Assembly: GCA_003056425.1 (NCBI GenBank)
Contig: PYVY01000007.1
Location: 186,001-250,000, forward strand
Origin: Alteromonas indica
GTDB lineage: Bacteria > Pseudomonadota > Gammaproteobacteria > Enterobacterales > Alteromonadaceae
Direction of reading: 5' to 3'
DNA length: 64,000 nucleotides
In this document: in pieces, positions 49,783-60,779 of the stretch
Layout of the letters: each line of letters opens with the position of its first letter
Position numbering within the stretch: the first letter of the stretch is position 1
The notes under the pieces: generated by a model
The model's database searches: none
What the model was told of the DNA's origin: nothing
The model's input: only the letters and a program-made list of their open reading frames with translations
Made by a program: the position numbers and the translations under genes

Positions 49783-49797
49783 TGTAATTTTACTACA
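49783..49797. promoter_or_regulatory. Predicted HexR operator, zwf
   Basis: TGTAATTTTACTACA fits the HexR consensus TGTARTWWWAYTACA at all 15 positions. It ends 94 nt before the zwf start and should control the zwf-pgl-edd-glk-eda operon. Confidence 0.85.
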
Positions 49798-49891
49798 TTT
49801 GGTGTTAACTATTGGGCAATACCATCAGGGAAACACTGTTTATTTGCCTTAATAAAGGGTTTCCCTACTACTTATTAAGAAGGTCGACAAT

Positions 49892-51385
49892 ATGGTAATG
49901 GATAATTCATTCGAACCCTGTGATTTTGTGCTGTTTGGCACAATGGGTGATCTTTCACGGCGCAAATTGCTGCCCTCGCTATACCAGCTTGAGAAAGCTG
50001 AGCTTATCCATCCGGAGACGACAATTATAGGTGTCGCCCGTCAGGACATGACCAAAGAAGAGTATATTGCTGAGGTCAAATCGAACATTGAAAAGTTCAG
50101 CGAAAAACAAGTTTGCGGCGATACCTGGGAGCGCCTTAGCCAGCGTCTGGATTACATTCAGGTAGACATGAAAGAGTTGGAAAGCTACAAGCAATTGGAT
50201 GCGGTAGTGGACCCTGAGCGTGTCATGGTATGTTACCTGGCCACGCCTCCTGCTATTTATGGGGATATCTGCCGAGGCCTGCACAGCTGTAATATCATTG
50301 ATAGCAGTGTCCGGGTGGTCCTGGAAAAACCGATCGGGCATGACCTGGACTCTTCCAAGGTTATCAATAATCAGGTTTCTGAATACTTCAACGAATCCCA
50401 AATCTATCGCATAGACCACTATCTTGGTAAAGAAACAGTACTGAACCTGATAGCGCTGCGCTTTGCCAATTCTATATTTGCTACAAACTGGGACCACAAC
50501 TGTATAGATCATGTACAGATTAGTGTTGCTGAGTCTGTTGGTATCGAAGGGCGCTGGGGCTATTTTGACGATGCCGGCCAAATGCGCGATATGGTGCAAA
50601 ACCACCTGCTGCAAATTCTGAGTCTGGTCGCCATGGAGCCCCCGGCAACGTTAGATGCAGACAGCATTCGTGATGAAAAACTCAAAGTGCTTAAAGCACT
50701 GCGTCCGATTAACGCATCCAATGTAAATGATACGACCGTACGTGGACAGTACACGGCAGGGTTTGTAAAAGGGCAGGAAGTGCCTGGGTATCTTGAAGAA
50801 GAAGATGCCAACACCCGCAGCAAAACAGAAACCTTTGTATCTATCAAAGCAGAAATAGATAACTGGCGTTGGGCCGGGGTGCCATTTTATTTGCGCACCG
50901 GTAAGCGTATGCCCACCAAAGTGTCAGAGGTGGTGATTTATTTCAAACGTCAACCGCATAACCTGTTTGGTGACAGTTTCAATAGCTTACCGCCAAATAA
51001 GTTGGTGATCCGGTTACAGCCTGATGAAGGTGTGGAAATTACTGTAATGAATAAAGTGCCCGGGCTTACCAGTTCAGGTTCTATGGATTTACAGAAATCA
51101 AAACTGAATCTGAGTTTTTCTGAAGCGTTCTCGGAAGAACGAATCCCTGACGCTTACGAAAAGCTGTTGTTAGAGGTCATGCTGGGTAACCAGGCGTTAT
51201 TTGTACGTCGCGACGAGGTTGAGCAAGCATGGAACTGGGTTGACTCTATTCTGGAAGCCTGGAAGCACTCTGCAGAGCCGCCAGAACCTTACCAGGCGGG
51301 TACCTGGGGCCCGGTTGCCTCAATTGGTCTGCTGGCACGGGAAAACCGTAGCTGGTATGAAAGCAAAATGACGAAGAAGAAATAA
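49892..51385 (+). CDS. zwf: Glucose-6-phosphate 1-dehydrogenase
   Basis: Zwf oxidises glucose 6-phosphate to 6-phosphogluconolactone with NADP+ and opens the Entner-Doudoroff and pentose phosphate routes. The 497-aa protein has the coenzyme-binding FVLFGTMGDLSRRKLLPSLY (residues ~12-31; Met replaces the usual Ala/Thr in GATGDL) and the catalytic RIDHYLGKETV (~173). AAGG eight bases upstream supports ATG 49892; ATG 49898 is an alternative. First gene of zwf-pgl-edd-glk-eda, with gaps of 1 to 9 nt or overlaps, preceded by a perfect HexR box. Confidence 0.97.
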   Translation: MVMDNSFEPCDFVLFGTMGDLSRRKLLPSLYQLEKAELIHPETTIIGVARQDMTKEEYIAEVKSNIEKFSEKQVCGDTWERLSQRLDYIQVDMKELESYKQLDAVVDPERVMVCYLATPPAIYGDICRGLHSCNIIDSSVRVVLEKPIGHDLDSSKVINNQVSEYFNESQIYRIDHYLGKETVLNLIALRFANSIFATNWDHNCIDHVQISVAESVGIEGRWGYFDDAGQMRDMVQNHLLQILSLVAMEPPATLDADSIRDEKLKVLKALRPINASNVNDTTVRGQYTAGFVKGQEVPGYLEEEDANTRSKTETFVSIKAEIDNWRWAGVPFYLRTGKRMPTKVSEVVIYFKRQPHNLFGDSFNSLPPNKLVIRLQPDEGVEITVMNKVPGLTSSGSMDLQKSKLNLSFSEAFSEERIPDAYEKLLLEVMLGNQALFVRRDEVEQAWNWVDSILEAWKHSAEPPEPYQAGTWGPVASIGLLARENRSWYESKMTKKK

Positions 51386-51386
51386 T

Positions 51387-52079
51387 ATGGCACTGACACA
51401 GCAACACTTTGATAGCGCTGATGCGCTAACCGAACAATTTGCCACCACGTTAACCCGCCTTCTTAAAGAAGGTATTGATAAACGTGGCCGCGCCAGTCTG
51501 GTGGTTAGCGGTGGACGTACCCCGCTAGCCCTGTTTAAAACTCTGAGCGAAACTGAACTGGAATGGTCTAAAGTAGATATAACCCTGGCCGATGAGCGCT
51601 GGGTTGATGAGTCTGATGAGGCCAGCAATACACGTTTAGTTAAGCAAAACCTGATTCAAAATAAAGCCAGTGAAGCAAATTTTGTATCCCTTAAGACTGA
51701 TCACAACGATGCAGCTGACGGGATAGCCGAAGCCGAGTCTCGTTTGTCGAGTCTGACCCAACCGTTCGATGCACTTATTCTGGGCATGGGCGAAGACGGC
51801 CATACGGCGTCGTTATTCCCTTGCTCTGCGCAAGTTGAAGATGGCTTAAACATGTCCAGCGGCAAAATTTGTATTGCCGTGCAGCCAACCACAGCGCCAC
51901 ATCAGCGAATTTCGTTAACGCTGCCTGCGCTACTGAATAGCCGTAATATTTTTATCCACCTGACCGGCGATGCGAAAAAGCGTGTACTGGAAGAGGCGAT
52001 AGCCAACGATACTGAGCTGGATAAGCCTGTTACTGCCGTGGTCAACCGGGCCCCTGTTACCTTGATGTGGGCACCATAG
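51387..52079 (+). CDS. pgl: 6-phosphogluconolactonase
   Basis: A 230-aa DevB/SOL-type lactonase of the NagB/RpiA fold that hydrolyses the Zwf product to 6-phosphogluconate. Hallmarks: LVVSGGRTPLALFKTLSE near residue 38, ADERWVDESDEASN near 69 and LGMGEDGHTASLFP (~132), the last bearing the catalytic His/Asp region. It starts two bases after the zwf stop and is nine bases before edd. Confidence 0.96.
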   Translation: MALTQQHFDSADALTEQFATTLTRLLKEGIDKRGRASLVVSGGRTPLALFKTLSETELEWSKVDITLADERWVDESDEASNTRLVKQNLIQNKASEANFVSLKTDHNDAADGIAEAESRLSSLTQPFDALILGMGEDGHTASLFPCSAQVEDGLNMSSGKICIAVQPTTAPHQRISLTLPALLNSRNIFIHLTGDAKKRVLEEAIANDTELDKPVTAVVNRAPVTLMWAP

Positions 52080-52088
52080 GAGTTACTG

Positions 52089-53918
52089 ATGAACAATCAA
52101 ATCGCTGAAATCACCCAGCGTATTATCGAGCGTAGTAAAACGACTCGTAAAGCGTATCTGGATAAAATTGACCATGCCAGACGCCAGGGCCCGCATCGTG
52201 GGGTACTGTCTTGTGGTAACCTGGCCCACGGCTTTGCTGCCTGTGGTACGGAAGATAAGTCTGACTTGCGGAGTATGACCAAAGCAAATATTGCTATTGT
52301 GTCGGCTTATAACGATATGTTATCGGCGCACCAACCGTACGAAACCTATCCGGCAATTATCCGCGATGCGGTGAAGCAGGTGGGTAGCGTAGCGCAGTTT
52401 GCAGGTGGCGTGCCCGCCATGTGTGATGGCGTAACCCAGGGTAACCCGGGCATGGACTTAAGCCTGATGAGCCGTGATGTTATCGCGCAGTCAGCTGCCG
52501 TATCGTTATCGCATAATATGTTTGATGCGGCCGTCATGCTGGGGATTTGCGACAAAATCGTCCCGGGCCTGCTTATGGGCTCGCTGGCATTTGGTCATTT
52601 ACCTACCGTATTTATTCCGGCCGGCCCTATGCCGTCTGGTTTGCCGAACAAAGAAAAAGCCCGGGTTCGTCAGGAATTTGCTGAAGGTAAAGTAGGGCGT
52701 GATGCCTTGCTTGAAGCGGAATCGCAATCATACCACTCGGCGGGGACCTGTACCTTTTACGGTACCGCGAACTCGAACCAGCTGGTGGTGGAAACGATGG
52801 GTCTGCATTTACCGGGCTCCTCATTTGTTAACCCCGGCACACCGCTACGGGATGCTCTGACCAAAGCGGCCGCAGTACAGGCAACACGCCTGACTGACCT
52901 GACTGAAAACTACATGCCAATAGGGCATATAGTGGACGAAAAAGCCATTGTAAATGGTTTAGTTGCGCTGCTTGCTACCGGCGGTTCAACCAACCATACC
53001 ATGCATTTAATTGCTGTGGCGCGCTCAGCAGGTATATTGCTGAACTGGAATGACTTTTCAGAAATCTCTAACGCCACGCCGTTGCTAACCCGGATCTACC
53101 CTAACGGGTCTGCAGATATCAACCACTTTACTGCTGCTGGCGGCATGGCACTGCTGTTTAGACAGTTGTTGGACGCAGGCTTATTACATAACGATGTAAA
53201 CACTATTTGTGGTCATGGTCTGGAGCGCTATACACAAGAGCCGCGCTTAGAAGATGGCGAGTTGGTGTGGCGCGATGGCGCGACCAAGTCCCATGATAAG
53301 GATGTGGTAGCAACTGTAGATGAACCGTTCAAACCAGACGGCGGGCTAAGCGTACTTGATGGCAATTTAGGCCGGGCGGTCATCAAAACGTCTGCACTGG
53401 GTACTCCCCATTGTCATATCAAAGCGCCTGCCGTGGTGTTTGAAGACCAGTTTGACTTGGACGATGCGTTTAAAAATGGCGACTTGAACAAAGACTGTAT
53501 CGTGGTGGTTCGCTTCCAGGGGCCTTCGGCTATCGGTATGCCAGAACTACACCGGTTAACGCCGCCACTGGGCGTATTGCAGGACCGTGGCTATAAAGTG
53601 GCACTGGTTACTGATGGCCGGATGTCTGGTGCATCAGGTAAAGTCCCGGCTGCTATCCATGTCACCCCGGAAGCCTTTAATGGCGGCCTGCTGGCTAAAG
53701 TACAAAACGGCGATATGGTTGAACTGAATACACAAACAGGTGCATTGACCTTATGTGTAGAACAAAGTGAACTGGATGCCCGGGAGCCAGCGAAAGCCAA
53801 TTTGGATAGCCATCACCAAGGTATGGGGCGTGAGCTGTTCGGCGGTATGCGTTCTGTACTTACGGGTGCAGAAGAAGGTGCCTGCTCACTATTTTACACT
53901 CAGGAGCAGGCCCTATGA
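52089..53918 (+). CDS. edd: Phosphogluconate dehydratase
   Basis: Edd removes water from 6-phosphogluconate to give KDPG, the first committed Entner-Doudoroff step and the HexR effector. The 609-aa protein belongs to the IlvD/Edd family with a 4Fe-4S cluster; candidate ligands are in LSCGNLAHG (~38), [10 protein letters not shown] (~115) and GICDKIVPG (~153). Later blocks [13 protein letters not shown] and [11 protein letters not shown] are typical. AGGAG precedes the ATG. It overlaps glk by 4 nt. Confidence 0.97.
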   Translation: MNNQIAEITQRIIERSKTTRKAYLDKIDHARRQGPHRGVLSCGNLAHGFAACGTEDKSDLRSMTKANIAIVSAYNDMLSAHQPYETYPAIIRDAVKQVGSVAQFAGGVPAMCDGVTQGNPGMDLSLMSRDVIAQSAAVSLSHNMFDAAVMLGICDKIVPGLLMGSLAFGHLPTVFIPAGPMPSGLPNKEKARVRQEFAEGKVGRDALLEAESQSYHSAGTCTFYGTANSNQLVVETMGLHLPGSSFVNPGTPLRDALTKAAAVQATRLTDLTENYMPIGHIVDEKAIVNGLVALLATGGSTNHTMHLIAVARSAGILLNWNDFSEISNATPLLTRIYPNGSADINHFTAAGGMALLFRQLLDAGLLHNDVNTICGHGLERYTQEPRLEDGELVWRDGATKSHDKDVVATVDEPFKPDGGLSVLDGNLGRAVIKTSALGTPHCHIKAPAVVFEDQFDLDDAFKNGDLNKDCIVVVRFQGPSAIGMPELHRLTPPLGVLQDRGYKVALVTDGRMSGASGKVPAAIHVTPEAFNGGLLAKVQNGDMVELNTQTGALTLCVEQSELDAREPAKANLDSHHQGMGRELFGGMRSVLTGAEEGACSLFYTQEQAL

Positions 53919-54868
53919 GTGACAAGTTTGTTGCCGATGTCGGCGGCACCAATATCCGTTTAGCCCGGGTTACTGATACCGGCGTAACGGATATTAAAAA
54001 GTACATTTGTCGCGATTTTGCCAGTATCGATCTTGCGATCCAAACGTACTTTGACGAGCATACTCAGTTTACCTTTACGCAAGGGTGTATAGCGATTGCC
54101 TGCCCGGTATTGGGTGACCACGTAGAGATGACCAACCATAGCTGGGCATTTTCACAGCGTGCCTTGAAACAACAATTGCGTTTGGCCGACTTGTTCGTCA
54201 TTAACGATTTTACAGCGGTAGCCCATTCGCTGCCTACATTGTCTAGCCAACAGGTGATACAGGTAGGCGAAGGAGAAGCTAAGCCACAGGGTAATATCGC
54301 TGTATTCGGTCCGGGTACCGGGTTAGGGGTGGAGCATATCACCATGACCTCGTCTGGCTGGCAAACGCTAGATGGCGAGGGTGGCCACACCGATTTCGCA
54401 CCGGTTGATGAAACCGACGTGATCATCTGGCGCTATTTGCAAAATCAACACGGGCGAGCATCAGCAGAAGAAGTGATGTCTGGCCGGGGGATTGTAAATA
54501 TTTATCGTGCGCTGGCGAATGCGAAAGGTATTGCCGCCACGCTGGACGATCCTGCCCAAGTGACCACTCAGGCACTGGAAGGCTCATGCGATATCTGTGA
54601 AGCCGCACTTACCCAGTTTTGTCGAATCATGGGCAGCTTTGCCGGGAATCTGGCGCTGAATATGGCCACCACCGGTGGCGTTTTCATTGGCGGTGGTATC
54701 GCCACACGGTTCGCTGACTTTATAAAAGACAGCGACTTTAGAGCGCGGTTTGTAGCGAAGGGACAGATGAAACATTACGTTAAAAATATCCCTACCTACT
54801 TAATCGCGGAACCTGATCATGGCCTGCTAGGCGCTTCGGCGTATCTACAACAACATATTGTGAGTTAA
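53915..54868 (+). CDS. glk: Glucokinase
   Basis: Glk phosphorylates free glucose with ATP. The 317-aa protein is the proteobacterial group-A glucokinase (E. coli 321 aa), with the phosphate loop [15 protein letters not shown] (residues ~4-18), the catalytic Asp in [13 protein letters not shown] (~97) and [12 protein letters not shown] (~130). It sits between edd and eda with a 4-nt overlap and a 2-nt gap, so it feeds the pathway encoded around it; the glucose could come from glycogen or imported sugar. Confidence 0.96.
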   Translation: MSDKFVADVGGTNIRLARVTDTGVTDIKKYICRDFASIDLAIQTYFDEHTQFTFTQGCIAIACPVLGDHVEMTNHSWAFSQRALKQQLRLADLFVINDFTAVAHSLPTLSSQQVIQVGEGEAKPQGNIAVFGPGTGLGVEHITMTSSGWQTLDGEGGHTDFAPVDETDVIIWRYLQNQHGRASAEEVMSGRGIVNIYRALANAKGIAATLDDPAQVTTQALEGSCDICEAALTQFCRIMGSFAGNLALNMATTGGVFIGGGIATRFADFIKDSDFRARFVAKGQMKHYVKNIPTYLIAEPDHGLLGASAYLQQHIVS

Positions 54869-54870
54869 TT

Positions 54871-55521
54871 ATGTCAACAAATTGGAACTTGTCTCCAGCG
54901 GAAGTGTTTGCCGCGGGCCCCGTTGTACCGGTATTGGTAATCAACGATGTGGAAAAAGCCGTTCCTCTGGCTAAAGCATTGATGGCCGGTGGGATCAAAG
55001 TACTGGAAGTAACCCTAAGAACCCCGGTAGCTCTGGACGTTATTAAGCGTATTGCAGAGGAAGTACCTGATGCGCTGATTGGTGCAGGTACGGTAACCAA
55101 CGCACAACAGCTTAAGGAAGTTATTGATGCCGGTGCTAAATTTGCTATCAGCCCGGGAATGACAGCTGATTTGCTGAAGGCCGGTCAGGAATGTCCGATT
55201 CCGTTGATACCGGGTATCTCTTCTACCTCTGATCTGATGAAAGGTAAAGATGCCGGTTATACCCATATGAAATTTTTCCCTGCTGAAGCATCAGGTGGGG
55301 TTAAAGCCATTAAGTCTATCAGTGGTCCTTTCCCAGGTGTGACATTCTGCCCGACAGGGGGCATCAGCCTGACAAATTATAAAGACTATCTGGCACTTAA
55401 AAATGTGGCATGCGTGGGTGGCTCGTGGGTGGCGCCTGATGACGCAATCGAAAGCGGTGACTGGGATCAGATTACTGCATTAGCGAAAGAAGCTGTGGAA
55501 GGGGCAAAGGGCTTGATTTAA
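54871..55521 (+). CDS. eda: KDPG/KHG aldolase
   Basis: Eda cleaves KDPG into pyruvate and glyceraldehyde 3-phosphate. The 216-aa class I aldolase has the catalytic Glu in [14 protein letters not shown] (~50) and the Schiff-base Lys in [12 protein letters not shown] (~137). It also may cleave 2-keto-4-hydroxyglutarate. It is the last gene of the operon, followed by a strong terminator. Confidence 0.97.
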   Translation: MSTNWNLSPAEVFAAGPVVPVLVINDVEKAVPLAKALMAGGIKVLEVTLRTPVALDVIKRIAEEVPDALIGAGTVTNAQQLKEVIDAGAKFAISPGMTADLLKAGQECPIPLIPGISSTSDLMKGKDAGYTHMKFFPAEASGGVKAIKSISGPFPGVTFCPTGGISLTNYKDYLALKNVACVGGSWVAPDDAIESGDWDQITALAKEAVEGAKGLI

Positions 55522-55556
55522 GTCCTGCCGCAGTAATTCCGAGCTTTAATAGAGTT

Positions 55557-55589
55557 AAAAAAACCGCAGTTAAGCTGCGGTTTTTTTTT
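55557..55589 (+). terminator. Rho-independent terminator after eda
   Basis: Stem CCGCAG / CTGCGG (55564-55569 and 55575-55580), loop TTAAG, A-run before and nine T after; starts 36 nt past eda. Confidence 0.92.
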
Positions 55590-55979
55590 GTTATTTTCGG
55601 CTGTTTGATGGCGCGTTGGTATCTCGTATCAGCTACCTTCTTAAGCCCGGTGTTCTATGCCTCTAACGCTTTATGCTTTTGGCAGTGACGATAAAAGAAA
55701 GAGACGTTTGCCGCCAGCTCCCGGTAACTTTTGTCTATCCCTGACACCGCGAGTTCAAAAAAGTAGCTGCTCTTTACCGCTTAACTGCGCTATACCTAAC
55801 CGCTACACCTAACCGCTACACCTAAACGCTATACCTAACCGCTACACCTAAACGCTATACCTATCCGCCAAACGCAGCTACGTGCTCCGGTAGGCTATGC
55901 TGCAAGAGCAACATTCACGCGCCCCGTGAATATACCATTCCAACTACCTGGTACCGGCAAGGCCTTACGCTGTTAAGCT
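55590..55979. other. Gap between eda and yeaD
   Basis: About 390 nt between convergent genes. It carries the six-copy 13-bp array; the rest shows no gene or RNA. No clear T-run terminator for yeaD is seen. Confidence 0.5.
55788..55865. repeat. 13-bp tandem repeat, six copies
   Basis: Units CGCTATACCTAAC, CGCTACACCTAAC, CGCTACACCTAAA, CGCTATACCTAAC, CGCTACACCTAAA and CGCTATACCTATC run without gaps. Only the T/C at position 6 and the last two bases vary. It lies between the convergent eda and yeaD genes. Confidence 0.95.
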
Positions 55980-56831
55980 CTATAGGGGTACCACCGTCTG
56001 CGTTAGTATGTGTTGACCACCAGGGGCAACCTGGATATCACCGGTGCAGGCAGTTTCCACACAAAGCATATGTTTGTAACCGAATGCATCCATATCAGCA
56101 ATCGAAGCGGCCCCTTGCCACGGGTTCCAGACCACCAGCGAATCATGGCCTTGGGAATCGACGCGGGTGACGGCTACGCTTCGCTCATTAATCGCCACCT
56201 GCGCTGCTGCGGTCATATGAATGCGATCTGTTTCGCCGGTAACGGTGTAATGCGCTGGCGTTTGCTTCACTGCCCAGTTGTCAGTCTTGTCTTTGTAGTC
56301 GCCACTGATACCGGTTAATTCAACATGGTTGATATCATCGACCTGAAAATACGTATGCAAAGCGGTATTGAAACTAAAAGCCACCAGCCCCGTATTTTGC
56401 GTAATCAATTCAACCTGTAATGACTGCCCAACGGTTACCTTTAGCGTTACCTGGCAGTCATATTCGAAACCATCAGCCCGGGTAAACGAAGGCGCAAGAT
56501 AGATTGTTGTTCCTGCCGCGTTATCTTCGCTGGCCTTTAATTGCCAAACCTGAGAGCGCAAAAAACCATGGGAGGGCAGTGCGCCTTTCTCACGTCCGTG
56601 ATCATCACTGAACCAAGGCCAGCAAACCGGTATGCCCCCGCGTATCGGTTTGTCGCCATTTAACACCGCGTGCGGGCTCAGCCACAGGCGTTCTTTATTA
56701 TCGGATTTGGGGATAAATGACAATATATGCCCCCCAAACAAGCTAATGCGTGCGGTAGCCAGAGAGTTATCGATATCCAGAAAAGTAATACCGGATGACT
56801 CACTAACCTCAATACTTTTGGCGATGCTCAT
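55980..56831 (-). CDS. yeaD: D-hexose-6-phosphate mutarotase (YeaD-like)
   Basis: A 283-aa aldose-1-epimerase-like protein. YeaD-type enzymes interconvert alpha and beta hexose 6-phosphates. Recognisable blocks: ISLFGGHILSFIPK (~30), PIRGGIPVCWPWFSDDHG (~60) with the sugar-phosphate-binding residues, and a catalytic His in ALHTYFQVDD (~157). The frame extends 36 codons upstream, but ATG 56831 gives the family start and is preceded by GGGAA. It follows gapA, the conserved gapA-yeaD order. Confidence 0.9.
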   Translation of the reverse strand: MSIAKSIEVSESSGITFLDIDNSLATARISLFGGHILSFIPKSDNKERLWLSPHAVLNGDKPIRGGIPVCWPWFSDDHGREKGALPSHGFLRSQVWQLKASEDNAAGTTIYLAPSFTRADGFEYDCQVTLKVTVGQSLQVELITQNTGLVAFSFNTALHTYFQVDDINHVELTGISGDYKDKTDNWAVKQTPAHYTVTGETDRIHMTAAAQVAINERSVAVTRVDSQGHDSLVVWNPWQGAASIADMDAFGYKHMLCVETACTGDIQVAPGGQHILTQTVVPL

Positions 56832-56893
56832 TGTGTGTTCCCATATCCTTCGCGAATCTGCGTTAATCCGACATACTATAATGCTTATGGCAC

Positions 56894-56923
56894 AAAAAAG
56901 GTGCGGGTTTAATCGCACCTTTT
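56894..56923 (-). terminator. Terminator between gapA and yeaD
   Basis: On the minus strand AAGGTGCG / CGCACCTT (56921-56914 and 56905-56898) with loop ATTAAACC is followed by a run of T. It is inside the 5' side of yeaD, so read-through may supply part of yeaD expression. Confidence 0.8.
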
Positions 56924-56974
56924 CGCTATTATATTGCAAACTGGCAGGTGAAACCTGCGTGACTTGCCAGCTTA

Positions 56975-57979
<1,005 letters not shown>

Positions 57980-58060
57980 CTACTTTAGTATAGTTAGGTG
58001 AAAAAAAATTACGTAAAGTATGGATCAAAATGGCATACTTAGCAAAAGAAAAAGCGAAAA

Positions 58061-58075
58061 TGTTGCTTAATTACA
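58061..58075. promoter_or_regulatory. Predicted HexR operator, gapA/malQ
   Basis: TGTTGCTTAATTACA matches the HexR consensus at 13 of 15 positions, with the better arm TTACA facing malQ. It is 90 nt before gapA and 138 nt before malQ. gapA is a known HexR target elsewhere. Confidence 0.55.
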
Positions 58076-58213
58076 AAATAAATTCTATGCAATCGTATTC
58101 ACTTTCAACACGTACACGCTTTCAACATAATGTTAACGTATGTAGGTTAAGCGACCTTTTCGCTTTTTCATAAGTCTATGCACTAAAAGCAGCCAGATAC
58201 AGGATACGATACA

Positions 58214-60421
58214 ATGACCAATCAAGTTTTGCAGACGCTGGTAGAAATGCGTGGCATCGAATCAAATTACGTCGATGCCTGGGGTAAACCAGCCACTATC
58301 GCTGACAGCAGTAAAGCCAAATTACTTAACGCTCTTGGCTATGACACCAGCGATGAATCTGCGGTGTATGAACAACTTAACCAGGAAACATTGTCGTACT
58401 GGCAATCGCCGTTAAATCCGGTGCAGGTTTCCCGGGTATCCGACAAATTACAATTTTCAGTCAGACTCCCCATCGAACTGGTCAATGATGCCTATACGTT
58501 TGTTGTGACCACAGAAAACGGCACAGAGTTCACCCAAACCTTTATTCCGGTAGATGCCCAACTTATTGATGCTGCGCAAATCGAAGACGTGGAGTATCAG
58601 GAATACGTTATTGACTGCGAGCATGACATAGAAACCGGCTACCATACCCTGGCGTTAACAGTTGAAGGGGATGATGAAGCGTTAACCACTATGCGTCTTA
58701 TTATGGCGCAGGACGCGTGTTATATGCCTGACTCTGTCGCCGCCGGTCGTAAGGTGTGGGGCCTGAGCGTACAACTTTATTGTGTGCGCAGTCAGCAAAA
58801 CTGGGGTATTGGTGATTTTTCCGATCTTAGCCGGCTGGTTACAGATGCGGCGCAAACCGGCGCGCAATTTATTGGCCTGAACCCTATTCATGCATTGTAC
58901 CCGGCTAACCCCGATGCCTGTAGCCCCTATGGACCTTCTTCACGCCGCTGGCTTAACTTTTTGTACCTTGATGTGACGGCCCTTGAAGGCTACCACGATG
59001 CCTCTGTGCAACGGATTGTTAATGATCCGGAATTTAAAGCGAAGTTGCAGGCGGCGCGCGATGCGCAGCATGTTGATTATAATGCGGTCGCCCAGCTTAA
59101 GCTGGCCGTGTTGGGGGCTATTTTTGATGTTTATGAAAAGCAATATTTAAAGGCCACTTCACAACCGCGCAAAGCATTTGAGCAATTCGTTAAAGAGGGT
59201 GGGGAAAGCCTCGACATGCTGGCGGTGTACGATGTCATGCAAGAGCACCTGAAGGAAGCAGGGCAGCCCTCATGGGGTTGGCCGGTATTCCCCGAAAGAT
59301 TTAAAGAATACCACAAGCCAGACGTGGCAAAATTTGCCAAAAAACACGCTCGCCGTGTGACGTTTTATCAATTTTTACAGTGGCAGGCAGCCCGTCAGCT
59401 GGAGCAGGCAAATCAGGCAGCACAGGATGCCGGTATGACGATAGGTTTGTATCGCGACCTGGCGGTAGGCGTAAGCGAGGGCAGTGCCGAGATTTGGGGT
59501 AATAAAGATCTGTATTGCGTGAAAGCCAGTGTGGGTGCACCGCCGGACGTATTAGGACCGCTAGGCCAGAATTGGGGTCTTCCGCCAATGGATCCTAAAC
59601 GTCTTTATGAGCAGGCTTATCAGCCCATAATTGACCTGTTCTCATCTAACATGGCTTCGGCAGGGGCACTGCGGATAGACCATGTTATGGCACTGTTGCG
59701 CTTGTGGTGGGTGCCAAAAGGCGATCACGCCCGCGATGGCGGTTATGTTTATTATCCGGTAGACGACCTGCTCGGGATCCTGGCGCTGGAAAGTCATCGT
59801 AATAAGAACCTGGTGATTGGTGAAGATTTAGGCACGGTTCCTGAGGAGATTCGCGGCAAATTAGCTGACAACGGTATCTATTCCTATCGGGTATTTTTCT
59901 TTGAACAAGCTGAAGATGGCGGGTTTTTCTCACCAGGCCACTATCCAGAACAGTCAATGTCCACCTTAACTACGCATGATATGCCCACGTTAATCGGTTA
60001 CTGGCATTGTCTTGATTTAGAGCTGGGTAAAACATTAGGCCTGTATCCCACTCAAGAGATTTTAGACACCTTGTATCAAAGCCGGCATGAAGATAAACAG
60101 GCTATCCTAAACTCCCTGCACGGCCACCATAGCATTAGCGATGAAGTAGGCCACGACGTTAATCATACGGCAATGAGCCAAGCCCTGAACTTTGGCTTAC
60201 AAACCCATATGGCCACCGGGTCAAGTGCGCTGTTAAGCCTGCAACTTGAAGACTGGTTGCAAATGGATAAGCCGGTAAATATCCCAGGCACATTTGATGA
60301 ATACCCTAACTGGCGACGCAAGCTAACCCGTAATCTTGAAGACATCTTCGCCGATGAAAATTTACGGAATTTAGCCTCACGGTTGACCCAGGCACGTATA
60401 GAAGCCAGTACTGATAAATAG
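58214..60421 (+). CDS. malQ: 4-alpha-glucanotransferase (amylomaltase)
   Basis: MalQ moves alpha-1,4-glucan segments between maltodextrins and releases glucose. The 735-aa protein is the long proteobacterial type with an extra N-terminal domain (1-~170) before the GH77 barrel. Catalytic residues are visible: the nucleophile Asp in LRIDHVMALLRLWW (~495), the acid Glu in VIGEDLGTVP (~537) and the third Asp in TTHDMPTLIGYW (~590). It is upstream of glgB and glgX, same strand, with a 358-nt gap, and divergent from gapA. Confidence 0.95.
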   Translation: MTNQVLQTLVEMRGIESNYVDAWGKPATIADSSKAKLLNALGYDTSDESAVYEQLNQETLSYWQSPLNPVQVSRVSDKLQFSVRLPIELVNDAYTFVVTTENGTEFTQTFIPVDAQLIDAAQIEDVEYQEYVIDCEHDIETGYHTLALTVEGDDEALTTMRLIMAQDACYMPDSVAAGRKVWGLSVQLYCVRSQQNWGIGDFSDLSRLVTDAAQTGAQFIGLNPIHALYPANPDACSPYGPSSRRWLNFLYLDVTALEGYHDASVQRIVNDPEFKAKLQAARDAQHVDYNAVAQLKLAVLGAIFDVYEKQYLKATSQPRKAFEQFVKEGGESLDMLAVYDVMQEHLKEAGQPSWGWPVFPERFKEYHKPDVAKFAKKHARRVTFYQFLQWQAARQLEQANQAAQDAGMTIGLYRDLAVGVSEGSAEIWGNKDLYCVKASVGAPPDVLGPLGQNWGLPPMDPKRLYEQAYQPIIDLFSSNMASAGALRIDHVMALLRLWWVPKGDHARDGGYVYYPVDDLLGILALESHRNKNLVIGEDLGTVPEEIRGKLADNGIYSYRVFFFEQAEDGGFFSPGHYPEQSMSTLTTHDMPTLIGYWHCLDLELGKTLGLYPTQEILDTLYQSRHEDKQAILNSLHGHHSISDEVGHDVNHTAMSQALNFGLQTHMATGSSALLSLQLEDWLQMDKPVNIPGTFDEYPNWRRKLTRNLEDIFADENLRNLASRLTQARIEASTDK

Positions 60422-60779
60422 TAAATAGCATTTAATCGCCAGGCAAGACGCTCAGCCTGGCGTGCGTGTGCTGCCGCCAGCACGCGAAGATTAGCAACTT
60501 AGGGCTATCCAATGGCGGCTTTGGCCTGCCAATTACCGTGTCAGGCGCGGTATCCTTGGTGAAAAGTCGCAATTATAACGTTGCCTGGCAGCATTGTATT
60601 AGCGCCCTTACTATCGCTATGTTCTGCAAGCTGAGAGGTTTAAAAGAAATAGTGCAGTAGCAATAACATGCTATAAAAAATTGGGGTATAACAACTAATA
60701 CCCCAACCCTGTTATAAAAATAGGGTCACAATTATTAGGTTTGCCGGCGTTTGGGCATACCTGAGTACAGGAGTAAAAT
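60422..60779. other. Gap between malQ and glgB
   Basis: A 358-nt gap. After malQ there are two hairpins without T-runs (CGCCAGGC/GCCTGGCG at 60437-60462; GCGTG..CACGC near 60463-60485). Near glgB there is a strong hairpin pair (60681-60725) and a TATAAA at 60713. No gene is seen. Confidence 0.5.
60675..60706 (-). terminator. Minus-strand terminator-like hairpin before glgB
   Basis: A perfect 9-bp stem TTGGGGTAT / ATACCCCAA (60681-60689 and 60698-60706) has six A on its left, which reads as a stem plus T-run only on the minus strand, although no minus-strand gene precedes it. On the plus strand it would be a leader hairpin 73 nt before glgB. Confidence 0.55.
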
